Of a DNA stretch of 64,000 bases, positions 22,142 to 33,593 are shown in pieces. Every line of letters starts with the position of its first letter. Position 1 is the stretch's first letter. The position numbers and the translations under genes are program-made. The notes beneath the pieces are model-generated. The model made no database searches. It was not told the origin of the DNA and worked only from the letters and a program-made list of their open reading frames with translations. The stretch comes from Vicia villosa (Eukaryota; Streptophyta; Magnoliopsida; Fabales; Fabaceae), in contig NW_026705315.1 of assembly GCF_029867415.1 (NCBI RefSeq), positions 261,001 to 325,000 on the forward strand, given 5' to 3'.

Positions 22142-22498
22142 TATTGAAGAGTAATTCAATATTCAGAAGAGGAGCATCAGAAGTTCTGATGTGGGCTGAT
22201 CTTCTGATTGTTACTCAGAAGATGTTGTTGACCAGAAGATGTTATCTTTTGGGTCCCATTAGCTTAGCTGTTTAGTAGTAAGGGTACTTGAGTATTTTGT
22301 AGTACTGTACTGTTTGTACCTTAGACTTGTTCATTAAGTTTACTATTTTAGGGCTTATGTGGCAAGATTTTCTTTTTCTATAAATAGCCTTGTAATAGCT
22401 ATCATTAGTAGTAGAATACAACATTTATTCTCTCATCTCTTTTGCGCTGTTATTCTATTATTCTCTTTGTCATCATCTTTATTCATTGTGCACCAACA
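22142..22498 (+). repeat. 3' LTR of the Tork-like element
   Basis: 357 bp, the same length as the 5' LTR with about seven substitutions by eye and no indels seen. It is followed by the TSD GATAA at 22499-22503. Confidence 0.92.
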
Positions 22499-22503
22499 GA
22501 TAA

Positions 22504-22694
22504 AACTCTAGCTTCATGTTGATGTGCACTCACACAAAGCTTTCCAACTCAGATTGATATAATTATTATTAAAAAAAGTCCCAAAATAAAAATATATCTC
22601 TTCAATGTTTTTAAACTCTAATTCTTACATTTTATAATTATATTTTCTTTAATTTTAATTTTAATAATGACTAAAACTGAAACTAATACAATAT
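22504..22694. other. Unassigned AT-rich sequence
   Basis: Short stretch between the Tork-like element and the next copia LTR. No gene or repeat was recognised. It may continue the expansin 3' flank interrupted at 17515, since it lies on the other side of the same insertion. Confidence 0.4.
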
Positions 22695-22789
22695 TGTTAT
22701 AATCTAAACAAAATTATATAGAGATCTAAGAGAGGTAGCGAAGAGAGAAAGCAATATCATATTATCTTCTTTCAAGTGTACTTTACATC
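22695..22789 (-). repeat. Distal part of the copia B 3' LTR
   Basis: On the minus strand this continues the LTR that starts at 24808, after removing the Mutator-like element 22790-24677 and one copy of its 9-bp duplication. It ends TTATAACA at 22695. The total LTR would be about 217 bp. The inner edge is firm (TSD); the outer edge is a guess from the CA terminus. Confidence 0.5.
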
Positions 22790-23110
22790 AATGTTTTAAA
22801 AACCGGACCAGACATCAAATCGGTGAGGGTACTGAGTCACTGGTTTATTGGTCGAACCACTGGGTCACTGGTCAAACCACATGACTAAATCGTGTTAAAC
22901 CGAATAACTCGGTTGAATAGACCGTTCGTTATGACAAAATTATATAGGTATAAAATCTGTCGAACCGAATGATTCAGTCCCTACAAAATATAACTAGTAC
23001 TTAAAATTTTTTGAAAACATCATATTATAAAAAAAAATACACAAGTTCATAATTTAAAATCAAATTTTACACATAGGTATCACACACAATCAAATAGTAC
23101 ATATATATAA

Positions 23111-24218
23111 GAGTGAAAACCCATTTTGGTCCTTCATAAATATTACACGAGTTAAATTAGTCCCTCACAAAAAAAATTGACCCAACTTAATCCCTTACAA
23201 AATTTAACCGGATCATATTAGTTCTTCTGCTAATATTTTTCTCAAATCGATTTTTTCCTACTTCTAAACCGATTCTTTTCATACTTTTAAACCGTGACTG
23301 AACTGACACATTAGATTTTTTTATTTTTTATTTTTTTAAATTCTAAATTATTTTTTATTTTTAATTTCATTTTTAAACAGTTATCAATAAATAATATCAA
23401 AAAAGCCAAAATTATTTCTTATAAAGTAATTTTTAAACAAGTAATTTCCATGATTTCTTCTAATATTAACAAATTCTATACATAAATTTTTACCTATGAT
23501 GTCTCAAATTCAAGTCCCTTCAAGTTAAATGATTTTCACTTTACAACTAGACAAATCAATTTCTATCGTTAATAAAGTGACTATCATTTACAACTAGAAA
23601 AATCAATTTCTATTGTTAGTAAAGTGACTATTACTTACAACATGACAGATCAATTTCTATTGTTAGTAAAGTCACTATCATTTACAACTAGATAAATCAA
23701 TTTCTATTGTTAATAAAGTGATTATCATTTACAACTAGACAAATCAATTTCTATGGTTAGTAAAATGACTATCAATAGCAACTAGACAAATCAATTTCTA
23801 TTTTATTAAATTGACTGTCATTTAATCTGAAGAGACTTAGGTTCGAGACCATATTAATACAAATTTTGTATTTTTTATTTTAAATTTAGAATTGTTTATG
23901 ATTAAATACATGGGTCTGAGTTCAACTCCTTATAAGAAACAATTTTGGCTTTTTTATATTATTAATTCATAATTGTTTAAAAATGAGTTTAAAAATAAAA
24001 ATCAATTTAGTATTTAAAAATTGAAAAATAAATAAAATCCAACGTAGCAGTCCAGTCACGGTTTAAAACTTGGAAAAAATTGGTTTGAAAAAAATATTAA
24101 CAGAAGGACTTATATGATCCGGTTAAATTTTATAAGGGATTGAGTTGGGTCTATTTTATTGTGAAGGACTAATTTGACTCGTGTAATATTTGTAAGGGAC
24201 CAAAATGGGTCTTCACTC
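23111..24218. mobile_element. Foldback-type element with long inverted arms around a minisatellite
   Basis: The left arm starts GAGTGAAAACCCATTTTGGT and the right arm ends with its complement. Similarity of the inverted arms is clear for about 120 bp and, with gaps, can be followed by eye for roughly 400 bp up to the 47-bp repeats. The flanks (TATATATAA before, TAATTATAA after) match at 7 of 9, a possible 9-bp duplication. It contains no ORF. It is inserted in the larger Mutator-like element. Confidence 0.65.
23543..23826. repeat. 47-bp minisatellite, six copies
   Basis: Units begin at 23543, 23590, 23637, 23684, 23731 and 23778, a constant 47-bp spacing. Each contains ACAACTAGACAAATCAATTT and then C-T-A-T-T-G-T-T-A-G-T-A-A-A-G-T-G-A. 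Units differ by one to five bases. There are no unique spacers, so it is a plain tandem repeat. Confidence 0.9.
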
Positions 24219-24686
24219 TAATTATAAAATATAAACAAAAGTTTAATCGCAACATAATTTAATTGAATAATTTATAACAAAATAATTCTATTGTCTACTA
24301 AATTTAATTTCAATAAAAGAAAAATTGTTTCAATGTTGAGATCTTCTTCTTCAATATCAAAATCATCTGTAACAAAATCAACCGCATCTACAACAATTTT
24401 TTTATTTTTTTAGTTTGTTTATTTTATTTTTTATTTTAATTTTTAATTAAAATAGTCAATATGACATTGTTTTAATTTTTTAAAATAAAAAATTTAAAAA
24501 TACATTTAAACCACCGGTTCACAAAAGCTGTCGGTTTTAGCGGTTTTAGCGGTTTACACCAGTTTTGACCGGTTCACACTAGTTCAATGACATTCCCGAT
24601 CCAGCTATTGAACCAGACTGGTTGCCTGGCCGGTTCCCGGTCAGACCGGTCGGTCCGGTCCGGTTTTTAAAACACTGCTTTACATT

Positions 24687-24808
24687 GCAATGTGGATCTC
24701 TATTTATAGGACTCAAGGGAGATAGAAAATCACACATATTAAGTATGGAATAGGAAGATGAAAAACTAGGAGAAGGATGGACATCCACTAACATAAATAT
24801 TCATAACA
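24687..24808 (-). repeat. Proximal part of the copia B 3' LTR
   Basis: The minus strand starts TGTTATGAATATT at 24808, directly after a purine tract TCCAAGGGAGAG (24809-24820). It has a TATA-like box (minus-strand CCTATAAATA) at about 24701-24710. It is broken by the Mutator-like element, and the rest lies at 22695-22789. Confidence 0.65.
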
Positions 24809-24909
24809 CTCTCCCTTGGATGTCCATTGAGGATATGCCTCGTTAAAATCTTACTAGAAAAAACCCAGTGGAAAAAAATCTAGTGAAGGAAAAAGAGTAC
24901 ATTATCCTT

Positions 24910-25904
24910 TCATTTCTCCCCCTCGGTTGAACAGTCATTTCTTCGATAAAGACCAATCTTTTGTACTATATGATTAAAAAATCTACTCGGGAGTGACTTT
25001 GTGAAAAGGTTTGCAATGTTATCGGATGAATAGATTTGTTGGATGCTTATATCACCATTCTTTTGGGGAATTATGTTTTTTCTGGTCTCCTTTAATGTAA
25101 CCATCTTTCAGTTGAGCGATGCATGCAGTATTATCTTCATATATGGTCGTTGTATTTAATTTTTCAAAAGGTAAACCACAAGTATTTTGGATGTGTTGAA
25201 TTAAGGATCTCAACCAAACGCATTCTCGACTTGCCTAATGTAATGCTAAAAGTTCTGCATGATTACATGATGTTGCTGCAATGGTTTGTTTCACCGATCT
25301 TCGTGAAATAGCAGTACCCCCACATGTAAACAAATAACCTGTTTATGATCTACCATTGTGAGGCTCTAACAAGTAACCTATATCTGCATAACCTATTAAT
25401 TCAAATTTGGATACTTTTGTATAAAATAAACCCATGTCTATTGTACCTCTAAGGTAACGAAGTATATGTTTGACTATGTTCCAATTCCTTCGTGTAGGTG
25501 AAGAACTGTATCTTGCTAATAAATTTACATCAAATGATATATCAGGACATATATAATTAACAAGGTACATTAGTGCTCCAATTTCACTAAGATATGGTAC
25601 TTCAGGACCAAGCAATTCTTCATCCTTTTCTCGAGGTCTGAAAGGATCTTTCTCCATATCTAATGATCTAACAACCATTGGAGTAGACAACGGGTGACAT
25701 TTTCCCATATAGGTGTTTTAACACTTTTTCTATATAGCCTTCTTGATGTACAAATATTCCTTTGTCCAAATGTTCAATTTGTAAACCTAGACATAATTTT
25801 GTCTTTCCTAGGTCATTCATCTCAAATTCTATCTTTAAACAATTCATAACTTTTGGGAGCTCTTCAGGAGTTCTAATAAAATTTATGTCATCCACATAGA
25901 CATT
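24910..25904 (-). pseudogene. RT-RNase H fragment of copia B
   Basis: From 25904 down the minus strand shows Y-V-D-D-I at 25899-25888, then the RT C-terminus and RNase H pieces (25895-25668, 25708-25343 and about 25330-24910), with several frame changes and a stop in the A-E-L-L-A-L-H region. The end reads N-I-A-N-L-F-T-K-S-L-P, the standard copia RNase H tail. It is cut exactly next to Y-V-D-D by the Ogre-type LTR at 25905, so no 5' part is present. The lineage may be Ivana/Ale-like. Confidence 0.85.
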
Positions 25905-28561
25905 TGTTGCACCCTCAAATTTTCGCTCATATACTCAATACAATTTGACTCCTTATAGTCAAAGATTTCTCAATTGCTCAAGAGTGCTTAGGGTTTTCAT
26001 CAGACAAAACCTCCTACTAAAGGGACCATAACTAGGGTTTTGCTTCTCTCAAAGGAAATTAAACTTATAAGGCCTCAAATTGGACTCCATGGTGTCTCAT
26101 ATAATTTAAAGTATCGTCATACCAGGTTTCAAGCCTTGAATCAGATGATTGCTCAATCAATGGCTCAAATGGTCACCAATCGACCATGTTGACCTAAAAG
26201 TTAACTATGGTTAAAGTACAGTCAAACTTCAAGATTTTTCGTCAAAATAAATCATTTGAGGTCACATTCATCATTTGATCAAGGATTGAGCATGATTCAT
26301 CAAGGAAAAGTTTAGGATCAACAAAAACTCAAGTTGCTAAATTAAGGTTTTAGGAAAGAAAGTTAACTGAACTTTGACCAACATAACTTTCACATGGTTC
26401 ATAAGAAATTGTCCAAATAAAGCTTATTTTTATTTTGAAGGAAATTTCATCCCCTACAATTTTGTCTCTCTAATGACTTGGCCAAAAATGCTTCATTTGA
26501 AAGATATGGGCCAAGACATTACAACTACTTTTGAAAGTCAACAAAAAGTCATTTTTTTTCTCAAAGAGTGGCACATGAGTATGGTAGACTCAATTGAGAT
26601 GAAACCAAAGGGAGATTTTGAGGACATCCTAAGCTTTCCAAAAAGTCCTAGAACACCTTCATATGATAAAAATTGAAAGAGTTATGGAATGTACAAGCTG
26701 GCTAAAGTATGAGAGGTGTATAAAAGTCAATTTGGGTAATTTTGAGATCTGTGACTAATGGGCCTATGATTTGGATTATAAACATGCTCATGACCTTAAG
26801 AAAGGGCTTTAAATCCATCATTTTATTTTTATGATTTTTATTTGTATTTATTGGAATTTTTTCATTTAAATATTAAATAAATCATTAAAAATAAGAATTA
26901 AATGGATTAAATCTCAAATGATATTTTAAATCTTTCTAGAAGCCAAATAAGCAAATCTTGGAGCTAAAGAAAGCGTGTAAGGATGAATGGGAATTGACTG
27001 GCTTGATTGAAGGTTGTGCCATGTCTAGAGTTTCTGAGCTTTGAATTGGTAACTTTGATTACAAGCATAAATGGACCGAATCGATGGCACCATCATGTTT
27101 AGATGGTGTTTTCCAATCGATTTATACCTTTATCTGGAATTTATATTACATATTGTGTGAGATTTGAATTCGCAGGAGATATGGCTACGGTTGGACTGTG
27201 GGTATAACCTACTGCTACTACTGAAAAACCGTGGCTATATACCTGTGTATTTTGGCGAAGAAAAAGACTGGTTGGCGCGTTAATTTGGTTTTGAATTTCA
27301 ATTTAATTAACTTTTTATATTTTATATTTTCTTTTCATTTCAATTAACAAACAGGCACATTGTGTAGTGGGTGAAGCGCTTATTGGTCACCCCAGGGTCC
27401 CTAGTTCAAACCCTGGTGGTGACAAACCCTTGTTATTATTTTTCTAACCCTTATTTTTTTATTCTTTTAATTTTCTTCTAACAAACCTTGACTAAGCCAT
27501 TACTTTTCTTTGACAAACCTCTAGAGGGTTTAGGTTTTTTTTAGCCAAGATACTTAATTTTATTAATTTGCTTAATTAGGTTTTCTAGCCAATAATTAGT
27601 TAATTATATTTTTTTAACCAATAATTAATTAATTAATTTAGAATTAGGATTTAATTAATTAAATTTAATTTAGACTTTTAAGTTTGGATTAATTAACATT
27701 AACTAGGTTTCTACCTTTTAACCCTAATCCTCTTTTTTCTGATTATTCAATCTTTCTTATTATATTTGTAACTGTTCACAGTCTGTAATAATTAAGATTT
27801 AAATTCCTTGCAATTTTTCTAAATTATGTAACTGCTCATGGTATGTAATAGCTTAGGTAAATTTACTTTTCCGCACCTCCTATTATGTAACTGCCCCAAA
27901 GCCCTGTAATAGCGTAGGACGTTTTACTTTCCGCATTTTATTTTCCTGCAAATATTAACTACTTAGATGAATGGTTAATAGGATTGTATGGTAAGACTTA
28001 AAATCAACTGTTAGATCACTTCTAAATCCGAGATAAAGATAATTGAATCTAACACACTTCACACTCACTCACCTTAAGGGTATCCTCTCTTTGTTGCCTT
28101 ATCGATATAATGGTCAAGTCCCTCGAGCATAGGGATACCTTAGCAAATGTTTCCTATGATTCAAAACCATCATAGTCCCTCCGATATAAAGATCATTGTC
28201 CCTTCGAGTTGCCTACGATAAAATGATGATAGTCCCTTCGAATTGCTAAGGTATCCTTACATATTGTCTTCTATGACAATTCGATAACCCTACGATGTCC
28301 CTTCACATCCAATAGATAGGACTACCTACCTACAAATGGTACGGATGGTACTGTCTCTCAAGGAAATCCTTAAGTATTGGAAAGACCTTACAAATTAGGA
28401 GTAGGTAACTTTTAAATGCTTTCTCACAACAATTCAAATGAAAGAATGCTTTTCACACCTCGTTTTTCAAAACATCTTTCAAGATAATACTTTGTATATA
28501 TTCGTACAAGGATCATTACAAAGTTAAACTCTTTTACAAACTGTTTTTCTAAACACACACC
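25905..28561 (+). repeat. Ogre-type LTR fragment
   Basis: It starts TGTTGCACCCTCAAATTTTCG at the junction with copia B, the opening I associate with Ogre LTRs of Fabeae. It is AT-rich and noncoding, with TTAATTAATT runs at 27590-27660. The 28050-28500 part (Y-C-C-C-T-C-G-A / T-C-C-C-T-T-C-G-A pattern) resembles 60120-60184 and 61263-61700. It is cut by the Tat-2 LTR at 28562, so the LTR end and primer site are missing. Confidence 0.7.
27355..27425 (+). other. tRNA-like module inside the Ogre-type LTR
   Basis: TAGTGGGTGAAGCG resembles a tRNA D-arm/A box and AGTTCAAACCCTGG, about 35 bp later, resembles a T-arm/B box. No convincing acceptor or anticodon stem was found, so this is not called a tRNA gene. 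A similar G-G-A-T-T-C-A-A-T-T-C-C-C box occurs in the other Ogre-type LTR near 59425. Confidence 0.3.
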
Positions 28562-29292
28562 TGTTAGCTAAATATTTCGACTAAAGAATTGTAATTCTTT
28601 GAAGTATTGGATTATAATAAAGAAATGGCTTTCGTAGAGCTATTTAAGGGTCTTTCTCCTTGGAAGAGGTGATATTCGACCAAAGATAGTTTTTATAATC
28701 TTTTACAAGTATCCTTCGACAGAAGCGCTGGCATAGACGAAATGCGGAAGCGGGAGAATTTGAAATTCGAATGGAACGAATTTGTCTAGAGGACGCGTGG
28801 GAACATCTGAAGATAAGTAAACGTTCGAAACGTCGAATGTGGCAGAAATCTATGTAGAGACCGTTAGGGTCGAAAAAGTATAAATAGGAGTGTTATTGTT
28901 TATATTGGCATGTTCAAATCAATATACAGAAAATTCACTAAAATACTCGAAGTACCAGCGTGAGAGAAAAGAGTCTTTGCTAAAACAATGTATGTGTGAA
29001 GAACATCATATTTACATTTCATGTTATTTGTTCAATACAAAGTTATATTTAAAGTCGAAAGTCATGTTATTTATGCAATTACTTTATTTCGTTTTAAAGT
29101 CATTTACTTATTGCAATTTATATTAGAAAGTTGTATATATTCATAAACTAGAAAGATTATAGAACATGAATCAAATCACTGAAACACTATTTGACTATGT
29201 CCTAGGATCAATCTAGTCGATCCTTCGAGTAACCAGATTGTTTAAACACTTTGGAGGACTAGTGGTTGTTTGTCAGAAATCACTGGTAAACA
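28562..29292 (+). repeat. 5' LTR of Tat-2 (degraded)
   Basis: It starts TGTTAGCTAAATATTTCG and ends GGTAAACA, the same termini as the intact Tat-1 LTR read on its own strand. It is 731 bp against 986 bp, so deleted and diverged. A TATA box TATAAATAGG lies at 28879-28888, as in Tat-1. Confidence 0.8.
28879..28888 (+). promoter_or_regulatory. TATA box of the Tat-2 LTR
   Basis: TATAAATAGG is identical to the box in the Tat-1 LTRs (minus strand at 50331-50340 and 35691-35700). Its conservation in a diverged copy supports a core-promoter role. Confidence 0.7.
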
Positions 29293-29295
29293 AAT

Positions 29296-29313
29296 TGGCA
29301 CGCCCAGTTGGAC
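29296..29313 (+). other. Primer binding site of Tat-2
   Basis: TGGCACGCCCAGTTGGAC, three bases after the LTR. It differs from the Tat-1 site by one base. It is not the initiator-Met type, and I could not assign the tRNA. Confidence 0.75.
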
Positions 29314-29440
29314 AATGTCATAGTGTTATTGTCAAGTGTTCTTCATTTCAATTTTTTTGTAGAATTGGTGATTTCGTTGCCGTCTGTGGTAAATTTGCGA
29401 CAATAACCAACTAATACCTAAGAGGAAATATACTAAAATA

Positions 29441-32400
29441 ATGGCTATCAACACCAACAAAGTGGGACAACAGGATCCTCCACAAGGATCAGGAAATAAC
29501 ACTGCTAGCACAACAGGCACTACAGGTCCCAATTCCAAACCACAGGCCATGTCTACGCCCACGCACTCAGTGTTCGTAACTGGTTCAATACCTGGATCTA
29601 CAGGAACTATCCAGGGAAATAATTCAACATCTGTTGCCGCTACAACCATGGCAGCCATCCCATCAAATGCACAAGTGAGCCAGATACCATCATTTGGTAC
29701 TCAGGGGACACCCCCTCCGAACCAAGGATTCAAAACCCAGAGACAATGGAGATAGCAACCTCTTGGGATTCCATATTCTTACATGGCATGTTTTAGTAGT
29801 AGAAGTATACCGGTTTATACAGCGTGCAATATGTCAGCGTTTTCCCCATTCCGAAATTCTAGTTCTGGTGTGAACAATGTGGGGCAAAATGTCCAAAGTT
29901 AGAATGTCATACCTACAGTAACAACGGATAATCAAGCAACATTCCGAGAACAGATGGACGAAAATAATCAAGATATGGTAGGGTTATTGGCTAGAGAAAT
30001 GAATTCTATCTTTTCTCCTTCAATACAAAACCTAAACAGAACCAATCAAGATAACTCTGAGACATGTCAACAATTGTCAGTACAGATGGGTCGAATAGAA
30101 AACCTTTTAGGCGCTTCTGAGACTTTGGTGCGTCGAAGAACAAACTAAATAGTCATTCAGGAGGATGAACCAACCATAAATCAAGTTCGACCACCAAGAC
30201 CACTCCCCGAAACGGAACTCTTGAGGGCAGGATTAGAACAACAACCAGTTCGACAGGAGATCCATGAAGAACAACCTAAGAGGGTAGTGATGGTTGATAG
30301 AAACCAAAATGCTGACAAAGTAATTCACAGGGTTAGACAAAATAACAAGATGGAGAATAATTTGACTGCTATGATAGAGAGGATCATGGCCCAGATGGTC
30401 TGAACACAGGACTTAGAAGGCCAAATTATACATCCCTTTTATCAAATTATGTTTTACAAACTGAATTACCCAAGGGTTGCAAGATCCCTAAGTTTACCAA
30501 ATTTTTAGGGGATACTAGTGAATCTACCATAGAGCACATAGCCAGGTATATGATAGAGGCTGGAGATTTGGCAAACAACGAGGATCTGAGGATGATGTAT
30601 TTCCCCAGTTCTCTAACCAAGAACGCTTTCACATGGTTCACAACACTACCACCAAATTCTATAGATACTCGGTCTCATTTAGAGAGGTTATTCCATAAAC
30701 AATTCTATATGGGTCAAACCAAGATAAGTCTCAAAGAATTGGCCAGTAGTAAAAGGAAGTTTACTGAATCTATAGATGAATATCTGAATAGGTTTTGTTT
30801 GTTAAAAGCTAGATGCTTTACAGTGGTGCCTGAACACGAATTAGTCGAAATGGCCGCTGGAGGTTTAGATTACTCCATCAGGAAGAAATTGGACACTCAA
30901 TATCTGTGAGATATGGCCCAATTGGCTGATAGAGTTTGCCAAGTCAAAAGATTAAAAGCTGAGAAGGCTAGGGAAAATAAAAGCTATAAAGAGGAAAGGG
31001 TTACCTACGTCGAAATAGACGAAGGAGAACCAGAGATCTCCGAGGACCAATATTGTTTCGAAGATTGCGAAGTAGATCTAGCCGAACTAAAGGAAGCAGA
31101 CCCCTATACGTGCAAGATGATCACACCATCGAACGGAAAAAATCCCATCGAAATTGAAAAAAATGATAAGTTTCCTAAGAAAACATACACATTCGACATA
31201 ACAAAATGTGATGAAATATTTGATTTGCTTGTGAAAGATGGCCAAATGGTTTGGCCTCCTAACATTAAAGTTCCTCCGTTAGAACGACGGAAGAAGAGAG
31301 GCTATTGTAAATACCATAATTTTTTGGGCCACAAAACCTCACAATGTTTTCTTTTTAGGGATCTTATTTAGAATGCGGTCTAGGAAGGACGTTTGAAGTT
31401 TGCAGACAAAGGAAGAAATTAAATGAAGATAGACATTAATCCCCTCAATATTGCTGACACAAATTACACTTAGCCTGTCGAGATAAAAATGCTTGAGATG
31501 GTCGAAGTTGGAGCAAGAGGGACCCCAGGAGATGAAGAAGATGTACAAGTTGGAAAACAGGTTACTGATGACCTAAAGGAGGATGTCACGTATAAGACTT
31601 CAGTCGAACGAAAGACTACTGAAGGTCTTGTCGGAGAGATAACTATGGCTACTGAAGGCCTAAGGAAGAAGTTCGAAGAAATGTCAATTATTCACGGCGC
31701 CAACCTAGACGTCAACATGGTCAATCTGGACCATTCAACCCCAGAAATGGAGGAAGTTGAAAGTTGTTTGAAGAAAGAAGGGGTGCAGTCTCATCACACC
31801 AAAGCTGAAGAAACTCTGAAGGAATACCTCTGGAGATATCACAAACAAAGTTCTGAAATGTTGTTATGCCCAAGATGTAGTATACAGGTGAATCCAAGGA
31901 TGGCTGAAGACTATGAAAGGTGGCAACGTGCCAAAACTGACAGACACTGGAGAAAAGAAGGTGAATTGTTGGGAGTGTATCCCAGACCTTGAGAAAGCCT
32001 ATTATTTTTTCTTGTTCACTGCCACAAGGACGAAACTGAATGTTTAATGTGTCCCAAATGTGGGGCGGTTTACCATCGAAGGTTGTCAAAATCCTTTGAA
32101 AGAATCCCTTACAATCAAAATTGGGATGCCCGCATGGGAAATCCATATCTCTACATCTTCGAAAAAAGGGGAATCCCAAGAAGACAGGATAGCCCTCATC
32201 CAAAAGCAAGAAGAGTTACCTTCAAAGTACCGTCAGAGGTCCCAGAGCACAACTGGGCTCAAGTGGGGCCAAGGAAAGGCAAGTGGAGGAACTTCGACAA
32301 TAGAGGAAGAACATATTGGGCTTATAGAGGGAAATTTCAAGCATCAGAAAGGGAAACCGTTAGATTGGAGAACTACAAGGGTAAAAACCCTATGTCAAGA

Positions 32401-33593
32401 TCCCAGTGGAGAAGGCACCAAAGGCTGAAGGAATAAGAAAAAGAAACAGCTTCGAATGAAATCGAAGAGTCCAGCAATACTAAAATTCTTTCAAAAATTG
32501 TCCCAAAAAAAACTCACTCAATAAAATCTCCTGTAGGAAGAAAGTTATTCCCTGTTGGGGGCAAGATGGATTATAATAAAGCCGAAGAAGAACAAATGAG
32601 AGAGGACGATATGCCTACTGATGATTTCAATTCTGATGGAGTCTCGTCTTTACACATGAATAGTTGCAATGTGGTCTCCGTATTACCACATGAGTACAAC
32701 CAGGAAACCGAGATTGACGATGACGATGAGGCTGATGCAACAGAGATGGCAAAGCATAAACCCGTGTGTTATTACGTCCTTAGTAATGGCGCCATCGAAG
32801 AGCAAAATGCCCAGTTCGAGTGACCACATCAAGGGATGTAGAACCACCTCAAACCCCTCTATATAAGGGTCAAAATCGAACAACTGGGAGTAAATAAAAT
32901 CCTGGTGGATGAAGGAGCTGCAGTGAATCTCATGCCTCAATTTATGCTGAAAAAGTTAAGAATCTTCGATACAGACGTGAAACCCCATAATATGGTTTTA
33001 TCGAACTACGAAAGGAAAATAGGACATACTCTGGGAGTGATTCAAGTGAATTTAACTGTGGGATAAATTACGAGGCCTACCATGTTCATGGTGGTACCAG
33101 CGAAGGCCAACTATAACTTGCTCCTTGGAAAGGAATGGATCCACGGTATCGGGGCAGTGCCTTCGACCATGCATCAGAGGGTATCTATCTAGAGAGAAGA
33201 TAGCATAGTGGAGAACATAGAAGCTAACCAAAGTTACTTCATGAGAGAAGTGAACCCAGTAGATAAGGAAAACTTCGACAAGAATCTGGGAAACATAAGC
33301 CCATGTGGCCCAGCTGAAGATGCTTATTCCCCAAACAAGAACGCTCTATACTTTTTGACTCTCCACCCTAATAGTTTTCAATGGGATCGTGAGATTATGG
33401 GAGACCTCGAAGAGGAAGAATCAATAGAAATACGGCCTTTGGGCTGGAACAAAGACGTTGATTATGTGTGAGTCTTCCTTCTTCGAAAAGATTTCGGCCT
33501 ATATGGTTGAGAACAAAAGAATAGCGGATCTCGAAGCCGAAATAATTGACATGGTTGTTAGGGCCAAAACTATTATGCTAAAGATGTAACACC
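29441..33593 (+). pseudogene. Gag-protease remnant of Tat-2
   Basis: Plus-strand pieces line up with the intact Tat-1 Gag. The N-terminal S/T/G-rich part (29441-30403) is in one frame. A frameshift between 30403 and 30550 follows. The rest is in a second frame with stops: capsid (30550-30909), basic segment and zinc knuckle C-K-Y-H...G-H-K-T-S-Q-C (to 31371), cysteine-bearing linker (31489-32436), and protease region (32566-33471). The protease motif reads V-D-E-G-A-A. Where Tat-1 has a stop after H-P-N-G-F, this copy has Q, and the frame runs on to a stop after D-V-D-Y-V. It breaks off near 33593 at the chromovirus B LTR; pol and the antisense genes are absent. Confidence 0.85.

Larger units (their letters stand above)
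17520..22498 (+). mobile_element. Tork/Tnt1-like Ty1/copia retrotransposon, 4.98 kb
   Basis: Two 357-bp LTRs, TSD GATAA, PBS at 17879, a single gag-pol reading frame and a polypurine tract are all present, so this is a full-length copy. Order gag, zinc knuckle, protease, integrase, RT, RNase H makes it copia, and its Gag looks Tork/Tnt1-like. About seven LTR differences were counted by eye (near 2%). The frame is broken by three in-frame stops (18816, 20493, 20550) and one single-base frameshift near 21717, so this copy cannot be autonomous as it stands. Confidence 0.93.
22790..24677. mobile_element. Mutator-like TIR element, about 1.9 kb, non-autonomous
   Basis: The ends are inverted repeats (TGTTTTAAAAACCGGACC at 22792, with its complement ending at 24676). 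They are flanked by a 9-bp direct duplication, CTTTACATC at 22781-22789 and CTTTACATT at 24678-24686, matching at 8 of 9 bases. A 9-bp duplication is typical of Mutator-like elements. There is no transposase ORF. Much of the inside is a second element (23111-24218). Copies of ACCGGTTCA-type motifs are frequent near both ends. Confidence 0.7.

Noticed and set aside
23543..23826. Regularly spaced repeats that could suggest a CRISPR array
   Set aside because: The 47-bp units are contiguous with no unique spacers, and the setting is a plant transposon.
26374..26676. 100-codon ORF in the Ogre-type LTR
   Set aside because: No family resemblance, no initiation context, and it lies within an LTR.
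27355..27425. A genuine tRNA gene in the Ogre-type LTR
   Set aside because: Only the D-arm-like and T-arm-like boxes are visible. No acceptor stem or anticodon arm could be paired convincingly.
28557..33593. ACACC at both ends of Tat-2 as a true target site duplication
   Set aside because: Tat-2 has no 3' LTR, so a real duplication is not expected at its truncated end; AC-rich sequence makes a chance match plausible.
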